Source: Aquatica leii
Taxonomy: Eukaryota > Arthropoda > Insecta > Coleoptera > Lampyridae
Length of the DNA: 64,000 bases
Assembly: GCA_035610365.1 (NCBI GenBank)
Contig: CM069432.1
Span: 229,670,532 to 229,734,531 of the forward strand
Direction: 5' to 3'
Shown: positions 55,061-64,000 of the stretch, piece after piece
Layout of the letters: every line of letters starts with the position of its first letter
Numbering within the stretch: position 1 is the first letter of the stretch
The notes under the pieces: generated by a model
Told to the model about the DNA's origin: nothing
Seen by the model: only the letters and a program-made list of their open reading frames with translations
Databases searched by the model: none
Position numbers and translations under genes: made by a program

Positions 55061-57703
55061 GCGATGATGGTAATATGGTCGAGTGTAAACTTTATTTTTG
55101 CGACTTTTAATCAACACTACCATTTACAAGCAATTTGCATAAAAAGTCGGTGTGCCACAAAAACTCCAACTCCAAGCGTTAAATAAATAGAAACGAAATT
55201 ATTATTTTTTATGGCATTAATAGAAAACTATAAAAATCTTTAATCTTACAGCATAATGGATATTCAACGTACAAGAAATGTAACAAGTTCGGTTTTTAAA
55301 ATTAAAAATAAATCATTTTCGTGTATTGTAAATCACATGTAACCAAATTCTGATTAAACTACAAAATAATAAACAAATTAATATCGTTTGCGAGTTATTT
55401 GCGCAAACTAACAACAAATTAATACAGTACGAATTATAACATTCCACCAACAAGTTATACAAATTCTAACACGTGCAAACATTCGCACAAAGAACACTAC
55501 AATGACTAAGTATGAAATGGCGTAGTCATAGAAATTGTAATTCGTGCACAATGTTCGACGTTTCAATTTTCAATTTTTGTATTTTAACGCTATGCGATTG
55601 CCATGACAACAAGCTATCGTGAGTTAAGGACCTTCGTTAATAACTTACTCAGATGTGCTTCAGTTATTTTGTTTACAATTCAGCTTTAAATGGCTATTTA
55701 GTACAAAATATCCTTAATATTATTTCCTTCCCCCAAAGCCCTCTTTATCTGTAATGTTCTTGCACAAAATTTGTATATTTATCAATAAGGTTCATTTTTC
55801 ATAGTAAATTTATTGTCGTCTTAAATCTCTAAAATCCTACAGATATCTCGATAAGTAAAGTTAATATGTAGGTCGAATTCATGTAACTATTTCAGGGTTT
55901 ATTTGTGATTAGATCGGTGAATGTTACTAATTTAGCAATTATTTACACGAAGGTGTTACTTTGTAATTTGCAAAACAGTAAAATGTAAGCGCAGCACTAA
56001 GAAGTGATTGGGAATTTTAAAATTATTGTTATTGTAAAATATTCTAAGACATTTACGAGCATATGTAATATATAAAATACGACCGTGTCACTACAACGGT
56101 TTACAACGTTATTCGAAACTGCTATGAAAATTCTGATTTATGTTATGTTGACCTGTATTTTAATGATATTTTCAAGTACTACCAATAAAAATTTATTCGT
56201 GTATGGAAATTCGCTTAAGAGTACTTAAGAGTGACGACTTCCAGGTGACAATTATTAGTATGAAACCGAATAAATCTTTATTTCCTAAATTGAATGAGAC
56301 TTGGAAAAAAAACGCTTTAAATAACAATCTCTTTAGGCAGATACGAAGTAATGTATCAAGAATCGCAACAGTTGTTCGTGGCGGATGAGGGTTATTGGGA
56401 TGAGTAGGCTGTGTGAGGGTGGTGGACGCCCACCCAATCTAGGGTGGACTGATTCCGTGTAAGACTGGTAATAGAATTGTCGCTCGGCTGCACATCTATG
56501 AGCTCCTGTTCGTTGCAGTTTCCCAATATCTATGGTTGCTCCAGATGGATTTTATATCATGGGTCACCTCTCGAAGTTTTGCAATTTTATTTGTTTGAAA
56601 ACCTTCGATATACAACTACAATGAGTTCTATGCAAACCGAAACTTATTTTATTGCTCTATCAACTGATTGCAACATGATAGACAATCGAGATTGGAAATA
56701 TGAAACGACTTTTTATTTTTATCAATTAAACTTCTAAAAGATAAAATTAAATTCGTGATGAATTGAAAACTCTAACAATCTACGTGTTGTTTATTTCTAA
56801 TTGCAAATTTTCAATTTATATAAAAAAAGAGTCTTTTTTCACGATTACGCATCTTCTCAACACCATTTCAATCTGGATTCTGGACTAAGAAATTGCGTAG
56901 CTCTCAACTCCAATAAAACAGAACGTAAAATGTAAAGCAGAGTAGTTATAAAACAGGACATAAGATTGAACGAACCTATTTGTATGGATGAAGTGCAGTC
57001 AAGTGATAGGCACATGCAGTAGGAGCAGGTGTTTAATTTGCAGCTAAGATCAGAATAATCCGAGATTCGTCAGGCAGGTGTCCTGATAATGTCCTACTTG
57101 TTAAGCGTCTTACCCTACGTGAAATACAAAGTGGAAATTGCAAGCTTTTGCACTTCATTCATACCCATTGAAATTTCATTTCACAAATATTAAAAATACA
57201 AGAAACTGAATAATCGCATTCGATATGTTTTTATATTGATTTATTGAACTTGTGTAAGTAATTCTTGTTGCCCCAAGTAGCATTTAAATTTAGCAGCAGT
57301 CAATAACTTCTTATCCTTTATAAATTATATTTTAACAAATGCAACTTTCTAATTACAGACATATTATTAAAAAAAAACGCATATACAAAATTATGGCATA
57401 TTCTAATTAAGCTCAAAAAATTTCATATATTTTCAAAATTTTGATTACCGTTACAATTCTTAGTAAAATTGTATAAATCTATATAGAATAGTTAATGTCC
57501 TAATAAGTAAAATTAAACTATGTAATTTGTTTTAAAAAACCTCTCTAATTGCTGGAGAAACGGTTAAAATATCTAACCATCACATTTTTTTAGCAAAAAT
57601 TTTATTCAAATCAAAACAATGTTATTTAAATTTTAAAAAATCGTAATTGTTTTGCACACTGATGATAACTAATTTGTAGTGGTAATAGTATATTAAAGGG
57701 CTA
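55061..57703. other. AT-rich sequence with one GC-rich patch, no gene assigned
   Basis: Mostly AT-rich. The patch at about 56380-56530 (GTGTGAGGGTGGTGGACGCC and nearby) is distinctly GC-rich, with open frames on the plus strand: IVARLHIYELLFVAVSQYLW in one frame and MSLGCTSMSSCSLQFPNIYG (from 56477) in another. I recognise neither. It may be an exon, perhaps an unrecognised 5' exon of mnb on the opposite strand, or a transposon remnant. Confidence 0.35.
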
Positions 57704-57797
57704 GTTTCATAAGGGTCCATTTTAGCGCACGAGACCAAGTTTAGAAAACGACGGGCAGTTTTGTAATGGTCGAGTGCACCAAAATGTCTTATGAAAC
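57704..57797. repeat. 94-bp foldback element
   Basis: GTTTCATAAG (57704-57713) pairs with CTTATGAAAC (57788-57797). Pairing continues inward with CATTTTAGCGCACGAGACCA against TGGTCGAGTGCACCAAAATG, and then AAAAC against GTTTT around a short loop. Almost the whole stretch folds on itself. Confidence 0.75.
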
Positions 57798-57908
57798 ATA
57801 TACTTTATACTATTTTTTCTATTTTAGAAATTACATGTAAAAATAAATTTAAATTACATATTTACTTTTATTTTATCGATTAAGGAAAATTATTTTTCTT
57901 AATAATAA

Positions 57909-57977
57909 GTTGGCAATATTTCAAATTTGAGATGTTGGATTGCTGTATTTCAATTGTCAAATATCAGTATTGCCAAC
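57909..57977. repeat. 69-bp stem-loop
   Basis: GTTGGCAATA (57909-57918) and TATTGCCAAC (57968-57977) are perfect complements. A weaker match (TCAAATTTGA against TCAAATAT) extends the stem inward. Confidence 0.7.
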
Positions 57978-58415
57978 TAACTAACAAAACTACAGTTCGG
58001 GTGCTACTTTAGACAACTCAAACGAGTACTTTGTTAGAGTACCAAAATAGAAAAAAATGTTTATCAATCATGGTACTACATTTATTACTAGCAAAGTCTG
58101 TAAACTTTGGAAATCTTACGTTAGCTTATATTACTAATCGTAGCATACGCAGTAACAAATACTACTAACTTCAAAATATATACTGTAGTATTTGAAATCA
58201 TAAAATTTTGTATACGTTTTTTTTTTTCAATTTTAATAAAATTTTGGAAACTCTTAAATGTATTTTCTACAAGATACACACTTCTACTTAAATAATAGTA
58301 ATAGAGTTTTTTCGTTATTGCGAATACGTCTGCAATGCGGGTAGTACAAAATTACCTTTTCTGAATTAACTAGTTTAAAGATATTCATTGAGAGACAAAT
58401 CTTAATACGTTTTCA

Positions 58416-60236
58416 CAGTGGCGACTGGTGGTCAATTATACCAGGTCATTTTTAAAATATTCAAAAAAACGCAATTATCACAAAAAGTAAAAAAAAATAC
58501 TTTCTTGCATTAAAGCGATTTATATTTAAGATCTATTCGTCTATCTTTAAAATTAGCAAAATGATCAATAACAAGCTCATTAAAATTTACAATATTTTCA
58601 ATTAAAGATTTTTCCATGCTTAGCATAGCTAATGCGCACAATCTTTCTCGACTCATAGTATTGCGTAGAAACGTTTTAATTTTTTTTAATGTAGAGAAAC
58701 ATCCCTCGCTTTCAACGGTAGTCATAGGTAAAGTGCATAACAGTTTTAGAAATTTTACACTCTCTGAAAACGTCTCGCAGAGGTTGTTTATAAACAGCTG
58801 AAGCATTGCAACTGACATGACGAAAATTTTGTCGATCATATAACTTCCAGTTCAGTTTTTAATTTAACATTGTTAATAAATGCAAAATGTTTTTTAACTA
58901 ATTTAAAAATGAGGTCTGGAAACTTGTAGTTGTACTCTTCAAATCAGTCACTATGAAATAACCGAGGAAATAACTGGGTCACTATTAAATGGTCACTAAA
59001 ACTAAAACGGTTTTCAATTTCAGATAAAACTATATCACACACCTCTAGAGAGATTTGGCGTTTAGAATCTTGGTTTATATTTATTTTTGTATTTGAAGAT
59101 GTGGAGGTTTGGCACAAAGTGTCGTCACTTAAAATTTTGTTTCGTATTTTTTCAATGGAAATTTTAAAAAGTCTTGTTTGAGTTATCTGTGGTTTCGTCA
59201 ACTGGTACGGCAATGAAATGAGCGAGGTCTATTTCTGATTTAATTTTTTGCTGTAACAACCAACATAGAGTCCAATAAACCATTTTGCACCGTTTTAGAA
59301 ATGCCTTTAAATACCGTACTTTGCTCCATGTGAGCTTGAAAATTGAATCCGATTCCGAGACAAACTTTATTAGTCCACGAAATACTCCCGCATTTTCCGA
59401 TGATTCGGTTTCGTCATGACCTCGCAAAGCTAACTCAAAAGCTACACAGAATTTGATACAGTCAATTATTTTATTAAATATATATCTATTTTTCGAAACA
59501 GTTTCGTTGTAATCTTGAACTGATTTTTGGTAAGCGGTGTCCAATTGTAAACAAATATTAACTCGACCAAGAGTAGCATAATTTACACAATTTCATGTGA
59601 TCCGCAGATAAAAAGGGTTTTTTCACTTTTTCTTTTAAATGTTTTAAATCGGTAACACCATTTTTACACCATAATTAATCGTGTGAAAATATACATATGA
59701 AACAGTAAAATCTATTAGTTTCTTCACATCCACAAATCCAATCTGATAAATCGTACATAGATTCTTTAAAATTACGGTGTACTTCTTTATTTTTATGTTT
59801 ACTTGTTTGTCGAATATGAAGTAAAGGCCGAGGATGACCATTGGTTTTAAATTCTAAACGTCTTTCAAAATTTAAACTATTATTAGCGAATAAGTTTTTA
59901 GTGTCTTGTACTACCGCCATTATCAAACAAAAACGGTAATATAGCCTTAAACACAATTAATTTTTATTTTAACTTGTGAAAGTCATTGACATTGGTTACA
60001 AACGAATATTATAAAACAATTAAAAAATCGAGTGCAGTTTGTCGTATGAGATAAAAAATGTGCATTCCAGCATCTTTGTTTTACAAACAGGTATTGCGGA
60101 GATAATAATAAATGACGTAAAACGCTGATAACTTGATTTAAACACAAATTTTAGAAATTTTAAAGTAAATAAAATAATTTTCTAATTCATTTTGGAGGGT
60201 CATTGTCCGAATGACCTAATAGAGAAGCCGCCACTG
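58416..60236 (-). mobile_element. hAT transposon with intact ends and 8-bp target duplication
   Basis: The left end reads CAGTGGCGACTGGTGGTC and the right end, read inward, CAGTGGCGGCTTCTCTATTAG, so the TIR begins CAGTGGCGRCT. CGTTTTCA flanks both sides perfectly (58408-58415 and 60237-60244), the 8-bp duplication typical of hAT insertion. At 1821 bp it is shorter than expected for an autonomous element. The transposase it carries on the minus strand lacks its middle. Confidence 0.93.
58511..59956 (-). pseudogene. hAT (ZMYM1-like, TTF zinc finger) transposase, internally deleted
   Basis: From the 5' end (59956 downwards): FKTNGHPRPLLHIRQTSKHK then YDLSDWICGCEETNRFYCFI (the TTF-type zinc finger); VSKNRYIFNKIIDCIKFCVA then FELALRGHDETESSENAGVF and FIAVPVDETTDNSNKT (59544-59164, start of the RNase H-like core, with VDETTD carrying the first catalytic Asp); a stretch with ISLEVCDIVLSEIENRFSFS (59213-58944); and the C-terminal dimerisation domain LKLLCTLPMTTVESEGCFST, LKKIKTFLRNTMSRERLCAL (58839-58510). 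The second and third catalytic residues and most of the large insertion domain are missing, and frame changes separate the blocks. It cannot be an active transposase. Order and strand are consistent with the surrounding TIRs. Confidence 0.9.
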
Positions 60237-60299
60237 CGTTTTCATGTTACGTGCTCTTTAATACCCTTCTAATGCAGGTCTACACTTTTCTACAAACAT

Positions 60300-61738
60300 A
60301 AGAGTCGCGTCCGAAATTTAGTACATTATTCCCCTCTGAATGTTTTGGTAAGTATTCTAGAAGAATAATGTTTACATCAAAACTTCACGTAAAAACATGA
60401 AATTATCTCCAAAAACTATAACCCTTTAGCAAAAGTAAGTAGTCATAGTTATTTGATGTTCTAAAAAAATACGAATTCAAATCTGTGACATAATTAAAAA
60501 AAATCACGTGGGGTGTCATTCAAAACTAAATCAAGTCTGCTTATAAATAAGAAAATATAAATTACGATACATTTTACGAAAACTTTATTTTGATGATGGT
60601 TATGTAAAATTTGTTATATCTTCTTTTCGTCGAAGAAACAGTTTGCATTAAAAACAGCTTTTACAACTCTCGGCATCCGTTCAACTAGTTTTTGTAGTAC
60701 CGTATGTAGCATGTTACTCCATTGGTCTTCTAGTATACTCTACAAAGTTTTTGAAGTAGAACGCACTTGACGAACTCTTTTGTCCACTTCGTCCCACAAG
60801 AGCTCGATTTTGTGGTAGTCAATCTATTATTTGCAAAGCATTTTGTTTTTGCCGCATGTTTTTAGAAATGACCACCGTGTGTTGGTAGTCGTTGCCATAC
60901 AAAATAATTCCCTATTACACGTACCTCTGACGTATTGTATTTTTTTTTTAATTTGCAGTTTCTTTGGGGCATAACGCCATAAATTATTTGGAAGCAACCT
61001 GTGCCAGTATAAGAAAATCATACCCAAACTAGTACAAAACCTGTTCTTTGTTTAACTGCAAAAACGATGCAATCCGGTAACATCTTCTCGATCTTAAATT
61101 TCCTAACATAAACACGCCTTACTACTTCACACACTTCAAACTTAGATTCGTCCGCCAACAGTACTGTTTTGAAGTAGTCCAATGTCCAATTTCTGTGTCT
61201 GAGCGAAACCGATTTCTCTGTTACCCCTACGTAGTGGCGGTATTCTCACTGCAACACGGCTATAAAGATTCAGATCCCTTAATCTCCATTTCACTACAGT
61301 AACAGCAACTGGCTTTTCTCGATCACAATTTATTTCGGCGGCAATTTCAAGTTTAATGAAAGCTTTTCTTGATCTTTTGGTTTTCTTCTAGGCAAAACTA
61401 ATTTAAGATCTGCACACAACTACATATCTTTATGGACCTACTAATTTTTTTTCTTCTTATTACTTCTAGACTGAGAACGGGCAATCTTAAGTATATCCCT
61501 GATTTTTTGTACTTAGATCTTATAATCTTATTTATGAGTTTCCAGTATAATGACATCGAGTTGTAAAGAATTATTTATGACCATATAATCCAGTAAATCT
61601 GGTAATATTTATTTAGAATGAGCTGCAGATGTTGTAAAATGAATGTTATTTACACAAGTTAACAAAAAATGCTGTTTAATAGTTTTTTTTAAATTTCAGC
61701 ACGTGTCCGAACTAATAAAATAAGGACGCTAGTTTACA
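60300..61738 (-). mobile_element. Tc1-like transposon remnant
   Basis: Minus-strand transposase blocks: EIAAEINCDREKPVAVTVVK then WRLRDLNLYSRVAVRIPPLR (second DNA-binding subdomain, about 61355-61235); ADESKFEVC and RRVYVRKF (about 61160-61100; DESKFE carries the first catalytic Asp); and PIELLWDEVDKR-like text ending MPRVVKAVFNANCFFDEKK (60800-60615; this is the usual Tc1 C-terminus, with the Glu lost or frameshifted). Many stops. Possible degraded ends are GAGTCGCGTCCGAAATTTAG near 60303 and, read inward from about 61738, AAACTAGCGTCCTTATTTTA. The boundaries are therefore approximate. Confidence 0.8.
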
Positions 61739-62094
61739 TAACGACATTGAAACCGAAACGGATTATCTTTCATTTATCCATAAAAGAACCGTATATTATT
61801 GCCAACGACAATCATGTTCTAACAAAGATTTTCGTATTTATCTATAAAATGCCACCGCAAGAATCAAAGCTTATTCGCATGTGTGACCGATTTATATTAC
61901 ATCGGCTGCAGTTGATAATACAAATAATGGTTTTTAACATTTTCTTATCTTAACCTCAGTTCAAAAACTTATCACGTTGACTGCAGCCAAAGTTTTGAAG
62001 TTTTTCTTAACAAGCCAACAGTATAAATTGGTAGCTCTATATTCATAATAACTCGAGGCATCTATGAAATTTGACTATAATCGTTGTTTTTATA
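61739..62094. other. AT-rich sequence, no gene seen
   Basis: No recognisable gene or repeat between the Tc1-like remnant and the family A repeat. Confidence 0.55.
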
Positions 62095-62740
62095 TAATAA
62101 AAACTGGCGTGGTCACCACACGACTTTCCTATAAAGAATGATGTAAGAATGCCTACATATTTTTTTAAGGTTATGTTGTCATAAAACCACTTTGAAGTGA
62201 TATGTATACGTTTGTATTGACTTCCTAGCATGCTATAATTTTTTTTAAATTTTTCTCCTCGATATTTCTTTCCCCTTTAGTAAATCAGAAAAAAATATTA
62301 TTTTTAACCCTTCCCTTCAAGATATGGAATCTTTTTCTAAAAAAAATCGTCGCAGACAGGAATCAAAACTAGATTATATTCGTTTTAAATTATAAATAAA
62401 ATACCTAATAAACTGTTAATTTTAGATTTTTTTTTAGTTGACATTGTTAGGAAGAATTATCTCTATAAAAAACTGTAAAAATAATTTGAATAATTTACAT
62501 ACGTACAAAATTATATAAGAAAAACTGTGGCGAATACACTCATTTTCGGTTTCTTTATCAGACCCATCTTTTGAAAGAACCTAGAGAATATGAAAAGCCA
62601 GCTCCATACCAAGTTTCGAGCTACTAGGACTTTTGGTTCGAGAGTTATCGTGGGTATATCGTTACACACAGACACCAAATTTTTTTGTCAAAAATACATT
62701 TTTCTGATTCAGGACATCGCTATACTTTCCTTGTAGGAAA
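62095..62740 (+). repeat. dispersed repeat family A, second long copy
   Basis: Matches 3541-4290 from the GTGGTCACCAC hairpin and CTTTCCTATAAAGAATGATG at the left, through TTGTATTGACTTCCTAGCATG, ATCGTCGCAGACAGG and TTTTGGTTCGAGAGTTATCG, to ACATTTTTCTGATTCAGGA. The tRNA-like box is eroded here (GGAATCAAAAC). A small deletion removes the GACCTTGAAACG block, and the copy ends CGCTATACTTTCCTTGTAGGA, which resembles the left-end CTTTCCTATAAGGAA. Confidence 0.82.
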
Positions 62741-62756
62741 AAAATAATTACCATGC

Positions 62757-62817
62757 TGGTCCTATAGGACCAACGTGGCGTGGCACAATGAAAATTATGA
62801 CGCCACGCCGCTGGTCC
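62757..62817. repeat. GC-rich hairpins with alternative pairings
   Basis: TGGTCCTATAGGACCA (62757-62772) is a perfect 16-bp palindrome. Its right half also starts a larger hairpin: GGACCAACGTGGCGTGGC (62767-62784) pairs with GCCACGCCGCTGGTCC (62802-62817) around a 17-nt loop. The GC-rich arms stand out in AT-rich surroundings. It lies upstream of the piggyBac remnant and may be part of that element's end. Confidence 0.8.
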
Positions 62818-62979
62818 TTTTTGGACGCATAGCCTAAGTGTTGTATTGTTGTCATTCTCATATTGAGCGCTGTTAATTTCTTGTTTGTTTTGACTTGTTA
62901 CTGTGTTCTAAATACTGTAAAATATAGTTTGTGTGTTTTGTCATACTTGAATAAGTTTTTTCACCAAATAATTTACGCG

Positions 62980-63830
62980 ATCTGTCATCTGAATACGAAT
63001 GTTATAATTCAGATGCCGATCCAGCATATAATCAGTCTTCCTAGGACACGGGTACTGATACTAAACATAATGTATATTTGGATAATGTTTCCTGGCATTC
63101 CGAGGCTTCTAAGAAGATAAGTAACGCTTGTCGGACTACTAGAGCAACGGCGAACTGCAAATGATTTATTGTGCTGAATATAATACGCAACTCACAGAGG
63201 GCTATAAACTGTCCACATTAAGACCTATTATTTTCGAGAAATTACTCCTTACTTATAAAGCCCTGTATGAACCTGAAGAGTATCTGTGTATAGAGATGAG
63301 ACTTTGTTGCATACCGTCTTGAAGATTTTTACCCGAAAACAAAACTACACCCCTTCAAAATCGTCTTGAAGCTGACTGAAGGCGTTCTAAATACCGGTCG
63401 AACAATTGTAACGGTTACCTAGTACACCAACGTCGGCCTAGCTAAACAACTAATCAAGTCAGATACTCATTTAGAAGAAAAAAGATCAAATATTTGTACA
63501 GCAAAGTGAAGAAGGCCTCACATTTATAAATTGAAAAGATAACAATGATGTTTTTATGCTGTCAACTAAACATACTGACAAGATGGTTGAGGTAAGGACC
63601 ACGCACCAGAAGGATAAAGCTGAAAGCTAAAACCTGTTTGTAATTATAATAAGGCCAAGAGATCCGTTGATTTATCTAATAAGATGGGCGCTTATTCAAA
63701 CTTACCCAAAGTGGTATAAATCGCTTTTGAGTTACTTTTGACCACTTCTATGGTAAATACATATATATATTTAGTACAAACAAAAGTTGTAAAATACTTG
63801 GCGGCTACTAAAAATGAAGCCAAAATAATT
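62980..63830 (+). pseudogene. second piggyBac-lineage transposase, decayed
   Basis: N-terminal acidic text DLSSEYECYNSDADPAYNQS (about 62980-63042). TQLTEGYKLSTLRPIIFEKL (from about 63186), YKALYEPEEYLCIEMRL (63253-63300; the family has the catalytic Asp in CIDExL, here Glu-Met). LKLTEGVLNTGRTIVTV then YTNVGLAKQLIKSDTHLEEK (the DNxYTS catalytic Asp has been lost with a small deletion). NNDVFMLSTKHTDKMVEVRT (63541-63600) and SVDLSNKMGAYSNLPK with WYKSLLSYF (63666-63740; the GGVDxxDxxxxxY...WYK region). Stops and frame changes are frequent. The protein differs clearly from the piggyBac at 16163-17500, so two lineages are present. The end of the window beyond 63830 shows nothing further. Confidence 0.85.
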
Positions 63831-64000
63831 TATAAACAAAATAAAGAGCAGTTCGGAAGGAATGAAGCAACAAATAAAGCAGGATAAGTAAAAACATGCT
63901 AAAAAACTTGCGATAGAGAACCCTCCTTTCTGTATTCCATGTTTCAATGGCCATGCAAAATCCTCAAGTGAAATTAGAAAGCTGTATATTTTTATATCTT

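Overview
The window is strongly AT-rich animal DNA with GT-AG introns, widely spaced short exons and many decayed transposons. It has no operon-like gene order or ribosome-binding sites. The protein evidence points to an insect or another arthropod: the only recognisable host gene is closest to insect minibrain (mnb, the DYRK1A orthologue), and the transposons (Tc1/mariner, piggyBac, hAT, non-LTR retrotransposons) are typical of insect genomes. I cannot name the order or species.

Host gene. mnb/DYRK1A runs on the minus strand. Its five recognisable exons, in transcription order, are 36759-36967 (N-terminal regulatory part), 11807-12142 (nuclear localisation signal, DH box, P-loop, ATP lysine), 11305-11589 (catalytic loop and DFG), 11001-11248 (activation-loop YxY and SPE motif) and 157-1 (late catalytic domain, running off the left edge). 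Intron phases agree at every join. Two introns are very large (about 24.6 kb and 10.8 kb) and two are tiny (217 and 56 nt). Four of the five exons carry single- or double-base indels, mostly in homopolymers, while the protein between them is almost perfectly conserved. I read these as assembly errors rather than gene death. The 5' exon or exons, and the 3' end, were not found.

Mobile DNA, left to right: a Tc1-like remnant (7331-8200); a Tc1/mariner element with TIRs over 200 bp (8261-9815); a nearly complete but frameshifted piggyBac transposase (16163-17500, minus); a large inverted repeat (18697-19400); a non-LTR retrotransposon fragment (20350-21250); a tandem cluster of a repeat with a tRNA-like T-arm (27958-28985; solo copies at 3541-4290 and 62095-62740); a hAT element with a perfect 8-bp target duplication nested in an older hAT MITE (29505-30824); a LINE reverse-transcriptase fragment (30833-31440, minus); twin Tc1/mariner-type MITEs (40246-40600 and 41195-41550); a hAT MITE (53514-53628); a scrambled tandem repeat (54430-55060); a complete-ended hAT element (58416-60236) with a perfect 8-bp target duplication; a Tc1-like element (60300-61738, minus); and a second piggyBac lineage (62980-63830).

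The remaining sequence is AT-rich intron or intergenic DNA where I see no gene. A few coding-like or GC-rich islands (319-684, 12247-12342, 25722-25829, 34341-34532, 49800-49960, 56380-56530) are not explained by any family I recognise. I found no CRISPR array, convincing complete tRNA gene, rRNA, or defence or metabolic gene cluster. The most unusual items are the nested hAT that keeps a spliceable zinc-finger reading frame, and the pattern of homopolymer indels in the kinase exons.
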